Part shown: in pieces, positions 1 to 5,561 of the stretch | How the letters are laid out: each line of letters starts with the position of its first letter | Position numbering within the stretch: the first letter of the stretch is position 1 | Assembly (NCBI GenBank): GCA_013415795.1 | Contig: JAAEEL010000071.1 | Coordinates: 1-7,049 of the forward strand | Direction: 5' to 3' | DNA from: Methanocellales archaeon | Lineage (GTDB): Archaea > Halobacteriota > UBA148 | Length of the DNA stretch: 7,049 nt | The notes under the pieces: generated by a model | The model's input: the letters and a program-made list of their open reading frames with translations, nothing else | What the model was told of the DNA's origin: nothing | Database searches by the model: none | Program-made: the position numbers and the translations under genes

Positions 1-424
1 CTTTTATTCTGTAAACCAATCCAGGAAACTGCTCCGGCTCATACTCTATGTTCTCTAAACCTAGTCCGATGGCTATCGCATTTAAATTAAGCTCAGACCC
101 CAGATCAGCAGATGCAACGATATTCTGTATTATAAACTCTGGATTTTTTTCAACGTACATCCCCATAGAATCCAGCTCTTTTGCTACATTATTTATTACC
201 GTTTTCACATCATCGACGCTCTTAACACCCGTACAAACGATCTTACCTGTACTAAAGATCAAAAAAGCAGCCTTTGGTTCTTTTAAGCGATAAACGAGAC
301 CCGGAAATTTACTCTTGTCATAAACTGCACCATCAAGCTTTGACTCTATCAATTTCAGATCGAATTCTTCGGCAAACTTGGCATTTGCAACTACATTCTC
401 AACTTTAATGGTAGATTCTGGCAT
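1..424 (-). CDS. tbp: TATA-box binding protein (TBP), 3' end beyond window
   Basis: General transcription factor that binds the TATA box and, with TFB, recruits archaeal RNA polymerase. The frame begins with ATG at 424 (protein MPESTIKVENVVANAKF...) and stays open to base 1, giving 141 residues of a protein usually about 180-190 long, so roughly the last 45 residues are missing. The two-fold internal repeat of TBP is plain: FPGLVYRL at residues 40-47 and FPGLVYRI at 133-140, with KAAFLIFSTGKIVCTGVKS (51-69) as the DNA-binding core of repeat 1. The stretch QNIVASADLG (100-109) opens repeat 2. It is transcribed divergently from lysS. The start fits the normal TBP N-terminus, with only a weak purine-rich stretch (GAAAGAG) upstream. 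Family assignment is very secure; whether the organism has other TBP copies cannot be seen. Confidence 0.96.
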   Translation of the reverse strand, partial: MPESTIKVENVVANAKFAEEFDLKLIESKLDGAVYDKSKFPGLVYRLKEPKAAFLIFSTGKIVCTGVKSVDDVKTVINNVAKELDSMGMYVEKNPEFIIQNIVASADLGSELNLNAIAIGLGLENIEYEPEQFPGLVYRIK

Positions 425-513
425 GATATTCTCTTTCTATAATAATCCAATACAACGATAAAGTCTGCGGTATAACGTAAAGATTTATCTGTTCTAGTGA
501 TTAGTTATTCTCA
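425..513. promoter_or_regulatory. Divergent promoter region tbp / lysS
   Basis: 89 bp between two divergent start codons. For lysS, the TATA-like GATTTATC at 482-489 is centred about 28 bases before the ATG, which fits a nearly leaderless mRNA; no Shine-Dalgarno sequence precedes that ATG. For tbp, candidate TATA-like elements on the minus strand are at 456-464 (ACTTTATCG) and 469-476 (GTTATACC). These would give leaders of about 10 or 23 bases. The boxes are inferred from spacing and composition only. Confidence 0.5.
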
Positions 514-1968
514 ATGAGCGAGACCGTTCACTGGGCAGATGTGATAGCCGAGGATGTGTTGAAAAGAGGGAATAGGCACGTTTTGGCGACTGGTATAACT
601 CCCTCGGGCCCTATCCATATCGGAAATCTGAGAGAGGTAGCCATTGCCAATGCAGTATTTCGTGTGCTGAGAGATCATGGTGCAGAGGCTCGATTGATCT
701 ATATTGCAGACACTTACGATCCACTCCGCAGATTATATCCGTTTCTTCCAGAAGTCTACGAGGAGCACATCTGCAAGCCACTCTCAGAAATACCGGATCC
801 ATATGATTGTTGCTCTAATTACGCGGAACATTTTCTTAAACCCTTTTTGAAGTCTCTTGAAAGACTGGGGATTGAGATCGAGGTATATAGGGCGGATGTT
901 CTATATAAAAGCGGAATGTATACTGATCTCATAAAAACGGCGCTTGAGCATAGAGACGGTATTGCAAAAATACTAGCAAAAGTGGCAGGCACATCAATTC
1001 CATCAAGTTGGAGTCCGTTCAATCCTTTATGCGAACAATGCGGCAGGATTACTGATGCCATTATAACGGGTTATCTGGGAAATACTGTTGACTACGAATG
1101 TATGTGCGGTCATCAAGGATTTGCTGACTTTTCAAAAGGCGAAGGAAAACTAACTTGGCGAGTAGACTGGCCCGCAAGGTGGAAAATGCTTGACATCACA
1201 GTAGAGCCTTTTGGAAAAGATCATGCTGTTGCAGGTGGCTCCTATGATACCGGTGTGCATATCTCAAGGGAGATATATGGTCATGAGCCGCCATATCCCA
1301 TACCTTTTGAGCATATATTTCTTAAAGGTAAGGGTAAGATGTCATCCTCTACCGGAACTCTCACTTCTATTCAAGAAATGTTAGACGTACTTCCACCAGA
1401 AGTGCTGATGCATCTTTTCCTTAGGACAAAGCCCGAAAAACATATAGATTTTGACCCCGGGGTGCCGTTGCTAAATCTGATAGACGAATACGATCGAATT
1501 CATGGAGTACAAATTCCATTTCGACATATGGTCACTATTGTTCAAATCGCGCAGGACTTCGATCAGGTTCTCAAGGTGCTAAAGCGCAGTGGATATGTTG
1601 TCAGCGATATCGATGATATAAGGCAGCTATCTATCAATGCCAAAAATTGGTTAAGCAGATTTGCACCAACCTTTGTTAAATTCAACGTGCAGGACACTCT
1701 GCCTGTCGAAGTAAAAAAACTATCTCAGAAACAGAGAATTGCATTGGGACTTCTTGCGGATGCAATTAGCTTCAAAAAAACCGCAGAGGAATTACACAAT
1801 AAAATCTACGAGATAGCAGAAGAAGCTGGCATAGACTCCCGCGATATTTTCAAAGCAATCTATGTTGCAATACTGGGAAAATCATCTGGTCCTAGGGCAG
1901 GTTGGTTTTTAATATCTCTTGATGGTAATTTTGTTAGGAAGCGTCTCAGGGAGGCATCAAAAGCGTAA
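514..1968 (+). CDS. lysS: Class I lysyl-tRNA synthetase
   Basis: Charges tRNA-Lys with lysine using ATP, in the cytoplasm. The 484-residue protein is the archaeal class I form, unrelated to the class II enzyme of most bacteria and eukaryotes. The class I signature HIGN is at residues 35-38 within TPSGPIHIGNLREV, and the second signature KMSSS is at 275-279. Between them is a cysteine cluster (C173, C176, C196, C198) that looks like the zinc-binding insert of this family. It is followed by the conserved segment WRVDWPARW. The C-terminal part (about 330-484) is helical and corresponds to the anticodon-binding cage. The length is slightly short but normal for the family. ATG at 514 is preferred because the conserved N-terminus (WADVIAEDV) follows at once. 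No frameshift or missing catalytic motif is seen. Some Methanosarcina carry both LysRS classes; only this one is visible here. Confidence 0.97.
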   Translation: MSETVHWADVIAEDVLKRGNRHVLATGITPSGPIHIGNLREVAIANAVFRVLRDHGAEARLIYIADTYDPLRRLYPFLPEVYEEHICKPLSEIPDPYDCCSNYAEHFLKPFLKSLERLGIEIEVYRADVLYKSGMYTDLIKTALEHRDGIAKILAKVAGTSIPSSWSPFNPLCEQCGRITDAIITGYLGNTVDYECMCGHQGFADFSKGEGKLTWRVDWPARWKMLDITVEPFGKDHAVAGGSYDTGVHISREIYGHEPPYPIPFEHIFLKGKGKMSSSTGTLTSIQEMLDVLPPEVLMHLFLRTKPEKHIDFDPGVPLLNLIDEYDRIHGVQIPFRHMVTIVQIAQDFDQVLKVLKRSGYVVSDIDDIRQLSINAKNWLSRFAPTFVKFNVQDTLPVEVKKLSQKQRIALGLLADAISFKKTAEELHNKIYEIAEEAGIDSRDIFKAIYVAILGKSSGPRAGWFLISLDGNFVRKRLREASKA

Positions 1969-1999
1969 ATCATTGGTTGATATACAATTCAAAGAATAG

Positions 2000-2028
2000 C
2001 TTTATCATCTTTGCATAAAGATATTAAT
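2000..2028 (+). promoter_or_regulatory. Possible TATA region for the DUF2551-uppS unit
   Basis: Two AT-rich TATA-like stretches lie before the ATG at 2050: CTTTATCA (2001-2008) and ATAAAGATATTAAT (2015-2028). The first would give a leader of about 20 bases with a weak GGT ribosome-binding core (AAAGGT just before the ATG); the second would give a leaderless transcript. The gap after lysS (81 bp) is large enough for a separate promoter, but read-through from lysS cannot be excluded. Confidence 0.35.
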
Positions 2029-2049
2029 TCGCGCTCCAAAGGTTACACA

Positions 2050-2349
2050 ATGAATCTAGATAATAAAATCAAGGAAAGGATCAAGAACTATCTAGGGCGA
2101 GATGAGATGGGGATACGAAAAGCAGTTATATGTTTGTTCTTACAAGACAATTCCTATACTACAGAGGACGTCCATAAATATTTGGTGGAAAGTGGATTTG
2201 ATGTAAGCTATAGGGGAATATCTGCAATGGTGGGCTTGATGAACACCAAATTAGGTATTCTTTCTATTGATGTAACAGGTGATCATAACGTATATTCCCT
2301 GAAAGATGGGCACAGAGAAATAGTGAAATCTGTTTTGGATAATTACTAG
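2050..2349 (+). CDS. DUF2551 family small protein, winged-helix-like
   Basis: A 99-residue soluble protein that I recognise as DUF2551, a family I associate with methanogens and relatives; no biochemical function is known to me. Visible conserved features are the opening LDNKIKERIKNYLGRDEMG, the helix RKAVICLFL (24-32), TTEDVHKYLVESGFDVSYRG in the middle, SAMVGLMNTKLGIL, and the closing GDHNVYSLKD. The order helix - TTEDV helix - helix - short strand pair ending in NVYSL resembles a winged-helix DNA-binding domain, which is inference. ATG at 2050 is chosen over an in-frame TTG at 2011 because the family-like sequence begins there and a weak AAAGGT precedes it. It is followed after 13 bp by the cis-prenyltransferase gene, so the two are probably co-transcribed, and a regulatory role for that gene is possible. 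Confidence 0.8.
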   Translation: MNLDNKIKERIKNYLGRDEMGIRKAVICLFLQDNSYTTEDVHKYLVESGFDVSYRGISAMVGLMNTKLGILSIDVTGDHNVYSLKDGHREIVKSVLDNY

Positions 2350-2362
2350 TGGTAGGGTCCAC

Positions 2363-3277
2363 ATGCTCAAAAAAATTGCAAACACCACGTATGCCGTATA
2401 TGAGCATCTACTTACAAAAGAAATCATGTGCAATCCCCTTCCGTCGCATATTGCAATAATCCAAGATGGCAATCGAAGATATGCAGCAAAGCTATCGAAA
2501 CCAATTTATTATGGACACTTTTATGGTGCAAATACCACTGAGAAGGTAATGAACTGGTGTCTAGAGCTAGGCATAAGGCAGCTGACGATCTATGCCCTAT
2601 CTACAGAGAATCTTAAAAGACCGTCTTTAGAGCGTATGACGCTCTTCACACTCTTCAAGCAAAAATTCGATGAAATATGCGTTGACGAGCGAGTTCATCG
2701 AGATAAAATGCAGGTCCGAGTTATAGGCAACATTGGCCTATTGCCTCTGGATTTGAGGTTGGCTGCTAAAAGGGCAGAACGAATCACTCAGAAATATGAC
2801 GAATTTTGTCTAAACGTCGCATTGGCCTATGGTGGAAGATGTGAACTTTTGGATGCTGTGAAGGCTATTACGAAAAATGTAGAGATTGGTGCGCTAAAAG
2901 CAAAAGACATAGACCAAGATACGATATCTAATTATCTACATTCAAATGGCTCGCCAACGAACGTGGATTTGATCATTCGAACAGGAGGGGAAAAAAGAAT
3001 GTCAAACTTCCTTCCTTGGCAGGCAAGCGGTAACGAATGTGCAGCATATTTCTGTGCACCATATTGGCCTGAGTTTCGCAAGATAGACTTCTTACGAGCT
3101 ATTCGCACTTATCAGATGAGGGATAAAGAAAGGGGAGATAACACCCTATTTAGAGCAATTTCTTTACTTAAGGAATATGTTAAGGTTGAGCTTGAGGAAA
3201 TTATCGAGTCATCCAAGCATGCACTTGATGTCGCCAGAAGAGATGTTGTAAGGATTCTGAGAGATATGAAGACATAA
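2363..3277 (+). CDS. uppS: cis-prenyltransferase, catalytic subunit (UppS/DHDDS family)
   Basis: Condenses isopentenyl diphosphate units in cis onto an allylic primer to make long polyprenyl diphosphate, precursor of the archaeal dolichyl-type glycan carrier. The 304-residue protein has the expected motifs: H29-IAIIQ-D35GNRR39 (D35 is the catalytic and Mg-linked aspartate), STEN at 80-83, RVIGN at 119-123, AYGGRCELLDAVK at 155-167, and the IPP-binding RTGGEKRMSNF at 206-216 (R206, R212, S214). E225 sits in the usual metal-binding position. The RxG motif that normally ends the fold is altered: residues 256-258 read E-R-G, with Glu where Arg is expected. About 45 helical, charged residues (260-304) extend past the normal core. 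The DUF2551 gene is 13 bp upstream. The start matches the family N-terminus (VYEHLLTKEI before the HIAII strand). Homodimeric function is possible, but the altered RxG suggests it needs the partner encoded at 3289-3942. Confidence 0.93.
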   Translation: MLKKIANTTYAVYEHLLTKEIMCNPLPSHIAIIQDGNRRYAAKLSKPIYYGHFYGANTTEKVMNWCLELGIRQLTIYALSTENLKRPSLERMTLFTLFKQKFDEICVDERVHRDKMQVRVIGNIGLLPLDLRLAAKRAERITQKYDEFCLNVALAYGGRCELLDAVKAITKNVEIGALKAKDIDQDTISNYLHSNGSPTNVDLIIRTGGEKRMSNFLPWQASGNECAAYFCAPYWPEFRKIDFLRAIRTYQMRDKERGDNTLFRAISLLKEYVKVELEEIIESSKHALDVARRDVVRILRDMKT

Positions 3278-3288
3278 TATTGTTTTAA

Positions 3289-3942
3289 CTATCTTCCAAA
3301 TCTTCTTTGTCTTTTCTGATAGTCTCTCACAGCTCTTAGCAAATCTATTTTTCTAAAACCTAGCCAGTTCACATCTGTAAAATATAGCTCTGAGTACACA
3401 GCCTGCCATATCAGGAAGTTAGTCAGCCGTTCACCTCCTGTTTTGATTATCAGTTCTGGCTCTGATTTGAAAATCAGATGCGATTCAATCATCCTCTCAT
3501 CTATATCATCAGTTCTTAACTCGCCTTTCTCGACCTTTAACATAATCTGTTTAATAGCGTTGGTGAGCTCATACTTCCCCCCAAAACCGATCGAAATATC
3601 CACCATTAGGTCGCATTCATCTTTTTTTACTTCTATCTTATCAGATTCTGTGTAGATCGTTACATCCGCCTTAATACCTGCCATCTTTTCAATCAATAAT
3701 TTCTTTGAATTTGAGCAAATCATATTGCTAATTTTTTCAGCATCTATTACGCTGACGTATATTGTAATCTGAGTTATTTTAATCTCAGAACACCAAGAAA
3801 CGAATTCCTTTAGCTTATTAAATGCCTTGTTGGTTTGCAAATCCTCTTCTGCAATGACGAGTATGATATGCTTTGGTAACTCCTCCTTTTCGATCTGTCT
3901 GATCATCCTTTTTTCATACAGTGCTAAAACGATCTCTTTCAT
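3289..3942 (-). CDS. Non-catalytic cis-prenyltransferase-like partner (NgBR/Nus1-like)
   Basis: A 217-residue protein with the cis-prenyltransferase fold but without its catalytic motifs. The N-terminus (LYEKRMIRQIEKEELPKHII) matches the family. Where the catalytic paralogue has DGNRR, this protein reads A31-E-E-D-L35, so the essential Asp is absent, and STEN is also lost (residues 64-69, SVIDAE). The later core is kept: GFGGKYELTNAIK (119-131), IIKTGGERLTNF (165-176, with Lys for the first IPP-binding Arg and one residue fewer in the loop), and FLIWQAVYSELYF (176-188). It ends in an intact C-terminal RFG at 214-216. This matches the accessory subunit of two-component cis-prenyltransferases (NgBR, Nus1), where the partner supplies the RxG motif. 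It lies tail to tail with the catalytic gene, 11 bp away, and head to head with the DUF92 gene. No frameshift is seen and the open frame is intact, so it is unlikely to be a decaying duplicate. Partner function is inferred. Confidence 0.85.
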   Translation of the reverse strand: MKEIVLALYEKRMIRQIEKEELPKHIILVIAEEDLQTNKAFNKLKEFVSWCSEIKITQITIYVSVIDAEKISNMICSNSKKLLIEKMAGIKADVTIYTESDKIEVKKDECDLMVDISIGFGGKYELTNAIKQIMLKVEKGELRTDDIDERMIESHLIFKSEPELIIKTGGERLTNFLIWQAVYSELYFTDVNWLGFRKIDLLRAVRDYQKRQRRFGR

Positions 3943-3999
3943 CTTGGTTAACTCAACTATAAGTACTAAGGATAAAATATTTTGTATATCTCACTGAAG
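3943..3999. promoter_or_regulatory. 57-bp divergent promoter with palindromic TATA region
   Basis: The start codons of the cis-prenyltransferase partner (minus, ATG ending at 3942) and the DUF92 gene (plus, ATG at 4000) are only 57 bp apart. The centre holds a perfect 10-bp palindrome AAAATATTTT at 3974-3983. On the plus side ATAAAATA (3972-3979) is centred about 25 bases before the ATG, implying a leaderless mRNA. On the minus side TTTTATCC (3970-3977) is about 30 bases upstream of the other ATG. No Shine-Dalgarno sequence is evident on either side. Shared use is inferred from position. Confidence 0.5.
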
Positions 4000-5277
4000 A
4001 TGTTGGAGAGGAGGCCTTATTTGGAACCTTATCTAGAATTATCACATAGAACTAATGTCTTACGCATCTTATTTGGTAGTGTTGCCCTATTGCTCCCCTT
4101 TCTGGCGATCTGGCAACTAATGCTCATCGTTTTAGCTGTTACGATCATATTTGCATTCATCGCTCCAAAAAATAGAACCTCAGCACACATATGTTTCGCT
4201 GTTTTAATTCTTGTAGCTCTCTCTTTTTTGTTAAATTTTCCGATGTATCTTCTTGGTGCATCCGTTTCCATATTCACTTTTAACAGGGTGACGAGAGACC
4301 TCATAGCTCAAAGAAAAACGATAAAAGGTAGTGTTACATTCCTTCTATTTGGATTGATTTTTGCTTTTTTCGTCGGCAGCTGGGTAATATCATTTATGAA
4401 TATTACTATCTCATCTCCTTATCAGTTCCTGTTCTTCTTGGTTGTAATAGGTGCAATTACAGGAGCGCTTTTGGAATCTATCCCACACTCAAATGAAGAT
4501 CTAACTGTACCACTTGGGTCTGCGATGGCAATGTGGTTATTTTCAGGTTTTGAATATTGGGTATCTCCTAACTATCTTATACTAGTGTTAGCGCTCATGT
4601 TGTCAATTGGTTACATATCACACAAGATGAACATCGCAGACATCACAGGTGCATTGAGCGGGGTTCTTTTGGGTGTTTTAATTATCATCTTCAGAGATAT
4701 AAGATGGTTTGCGATCCTCTTTATCTTTTTAGTTCTTGGTGGCGCTTTCACGAGATATAAGTATGGATATAAACAATCACTCGGAATTGCAGAGGCAGAG
4801 GGTGGAGCTCGTGGATATCGGAACGTTTTTGGAAATGGACTTTTAGCTTTGATTTTGGCTGTTGCAGGGGGAGTTTTGGGCAATCCGATCTTACTTATAG
4901 GCTATCTGGGAGCTATTGCTACAGCGACAGGCGATACGCTCGCTAGTGAGATCGGTGAAACCTCAAAATCACAGCCAATGTCGATAATAACGTTTAAAAA
5001 GGTGCCTGCTGGAACAAGTGGTGCCATATCTCTTCTCGGAGAGATTTCTGCAATAATTGGCTCAGCTGTGATAGGAATACTTGCGACATTGCTGGGTATG
5101 GTTGGACTTCATGTAGTGGCGATCACTATTATGGGTGGGTTTATCGGCACCAACGTAGATAGCTTGCTCGGCGCTACTTTGGAGAATAGGGGGTACTTGA
5201 CAAATAGCTCCGTTAACCTATTTGCAACGGTAGCAGGAGCGTTGGTTTCTGTTGGTTTGTTTTATGTTTTGGTTTGA
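4000..5277 (+). CDS. Membrane protein: SEC59-like N-terminal half plus DUF92 (VTE6-like)
   Basis: A 425-residue polytopic membrane protein with about 10-12 hydrophobic segments. The C-terminal half (about 205-425) is DUF92, the family of plant VTE6, a phytyl-phosphate kinase. Hallmarks are FTRYKYGYK (250-258), AEGGARGYRNVFGNG (about 266-280), ATATGDTLASEIGE (307-320 with D312 and E317), the GTSGA and GEIS segments, and VDSLLGATLENRG near 386-398 followed by TN..VN. The N-terminal half (about 12-190) resembles the SEC59/VTE5 dolichol and phytol kinase family: ILFGSVALLLPFL (23-35), KTIKGS (106-111, compare KTLEGS), and an ESIPHSNEDLTVPL segment (159-172). The usual Gly-Asp before KTLEGS appears as G86-A87. 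ATG at 4000 is chosen over a TTG at 3982, which would fall inside the promoter. Its place next to two cis-prenyltransferase subunits suggests work on polyprenol or polyprenyl phosphate; substrate and reaction are not shown by sequence. DUF92 is secure, the N-terminal assignment less so. Confidence 0.87.
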   Translation: MLERRPYLEPYLELSHRTNVLRILFGSVALLLPFLAIWQLMLIVLAVTIIFAFIAPKNRTSAHICFAVLILVALSFLLNFPMYLLGASVSIFTFNRVTRDLIAQRKTIKGSVTFLLFGLIFAFFVGSWVISFMNITISSPYQFLFFLVVIGAITGALLESIPHSNEDLTVPLGSAMAMWLFSGFEYWVSPNYLILVLALMLSIGYISHKMNIADITGALSGVLLGVLIIIFRDIRWFAILFIFLVLGGAFTRYKYGYKQSLGIAEAEGGARGYRNVFGNGLLALILAVAGGVLGNPILLIGYLGAIATATGDTLASEIGETSKSQPMSIITFKKVPAGTSGAISLLGEISAIIGSAVIGILATLLGMVGLHVVAITIMGGFIGTNVDSLLGATLENRGYLTNSSVNLFATVAGALVSVGLFYVLV

Positions 5278-5394
5278 AGAATTTATTAGGAACTAATTAT
5301 TTCTTAAGGAGGGGCCAGTATTAATCCTGCTTCAATTAATGCTTTAATGTAAATTAAAATGGCCAATTTAGGTGTAAAGCTTCGACAACCAATA
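5278..5394. other. Intergenic spacer after DUF92 gene
   Basis: AT-rich spacer with no convincing gene or strong T-tract terminator. It contains an SD-like TAAGGAGGGG at 5305-5314 with no ATG, GTG or TTG at a usable distance. A 21-codon frame beginning ATGGCCAATTTAGG at 5359 and ending at 5424 has no ribosome binding site and overlaps the promoter of the next small gene, so I do not call it. Confidence 0.4.
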
Positions 5395-5404
5395 GCTATA
5401 TATC
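5395..5404 (+). promoter_or_regulatory. TATA box for the small Cys-rich protein gene
   Basis: GCTATATATC is the best archaeal TATA box in this spacer. A start site about 25 bases on, near 5425-5428 (an A-rich TTAGCAAAAAAAC stretch), would give a leader of about 25 bases that includes the ribosome binding site at 5435-5442. The regular spacing of TATA box, leader, SD and ATG supports a real, separately transcribed gene. Confidence 0.55.
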
Positions 5405-5434
5405 CAAGATGCAATGAAATTTAGCAAAAAAACT

Positions 5435-5442
5435 AGGAGGTG
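5435..5442 (+). promoter_or_regulatory. Strong Shine-Dalgarno sequence
   Basis: AGGAGGTG is an uninterrupted 8-base match to the expected complement of the archaeal 16S rRNA 3' end. It lies 8 bases before the ATG at 5451. It is the strongest ribosome binding site before any start codon in this window and decides the call of the very short gene that follows. Confidence 0.75.
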
Positions 5443-5450
5443 TTTAAGTA

Positions 5451-5561
5451 ATGCACTGTGATTGTTGCACGAAGTGGATTGACATATTTGAGTACTACGG
5501 CAACGGAGGGCTATGTGAAGTATGTAAAACTAATTCAAATGAATCGAAAAACTTAACCTAA
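5451..5561 (+). CDS. 36-residue Cys-rich putative zinc-binding small protein
   Basis: A small soluble protein beginning MHCDCCTKWIDIFEYYGNGG and ending about 16 residues later, with five cysteines (C3, C5, C6, C22, C25). C3-x2-C6 and C22-x2-C25 form a four-cysteine zinc-ribbon or treble-clef pattern; the G-x-x-L-C-x-x-C second knuckle recalls GATA-type fingers. The last 10 residues are polar and probably disordered. A TATA box at 5395-5404 and a full Shine-Dalgarno sequence at 5435-5442 support expression. It stands alone between the DUF92 gene and a convergent ABCE1 gene. I do not recognise a named family; tiny zinc-finger proteins are common in archaea and many are thought to be regulators or RNA/protein binders. 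An alternative is that it is the surviving N-terminus of a longer decayed gene, because the same frame downstream also looks weakly coding. Confidence 0.7.
   Translation: MHCDCCTKWIDIFEYYGNGGLCEVCKTNSNESKNLT

Noticed and set aside
48..293. Plus-strand open frame of 81 codons opposite tbp
   Set aside because: It lies antisense to the clear TBP coding frame, has no ribosome binding site and no recognisable domain.
2011..2049. TTG start extending the DUF2551 protein by 13 residues
   Set aside because: The extension lies in the promoter-like region and family-like sequence begins at the ATG at 2050.
3982..3999. TTG start extending the DUF92 protein by 6 residues
   Set aside because: It falls within the TATA region; the ATG at 4000 has the right spacing for a leaderless mRNA.
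4029..4883. Minus-strand open frames inside the DUF92 gene (4029-4304, 4611-4883)
   Set aside because: They are antisense to a conserved membrane protein and give low-complexity basic sequence without motifs.
5414..5461. 15-codon frame beginning MKFSKKTRRC overlapping the microprotein leader
   Set aside because: No ribosome binding site, and the strong Shine-Dalgarno sequence lies inside it, pointing to the ATG at 5451.
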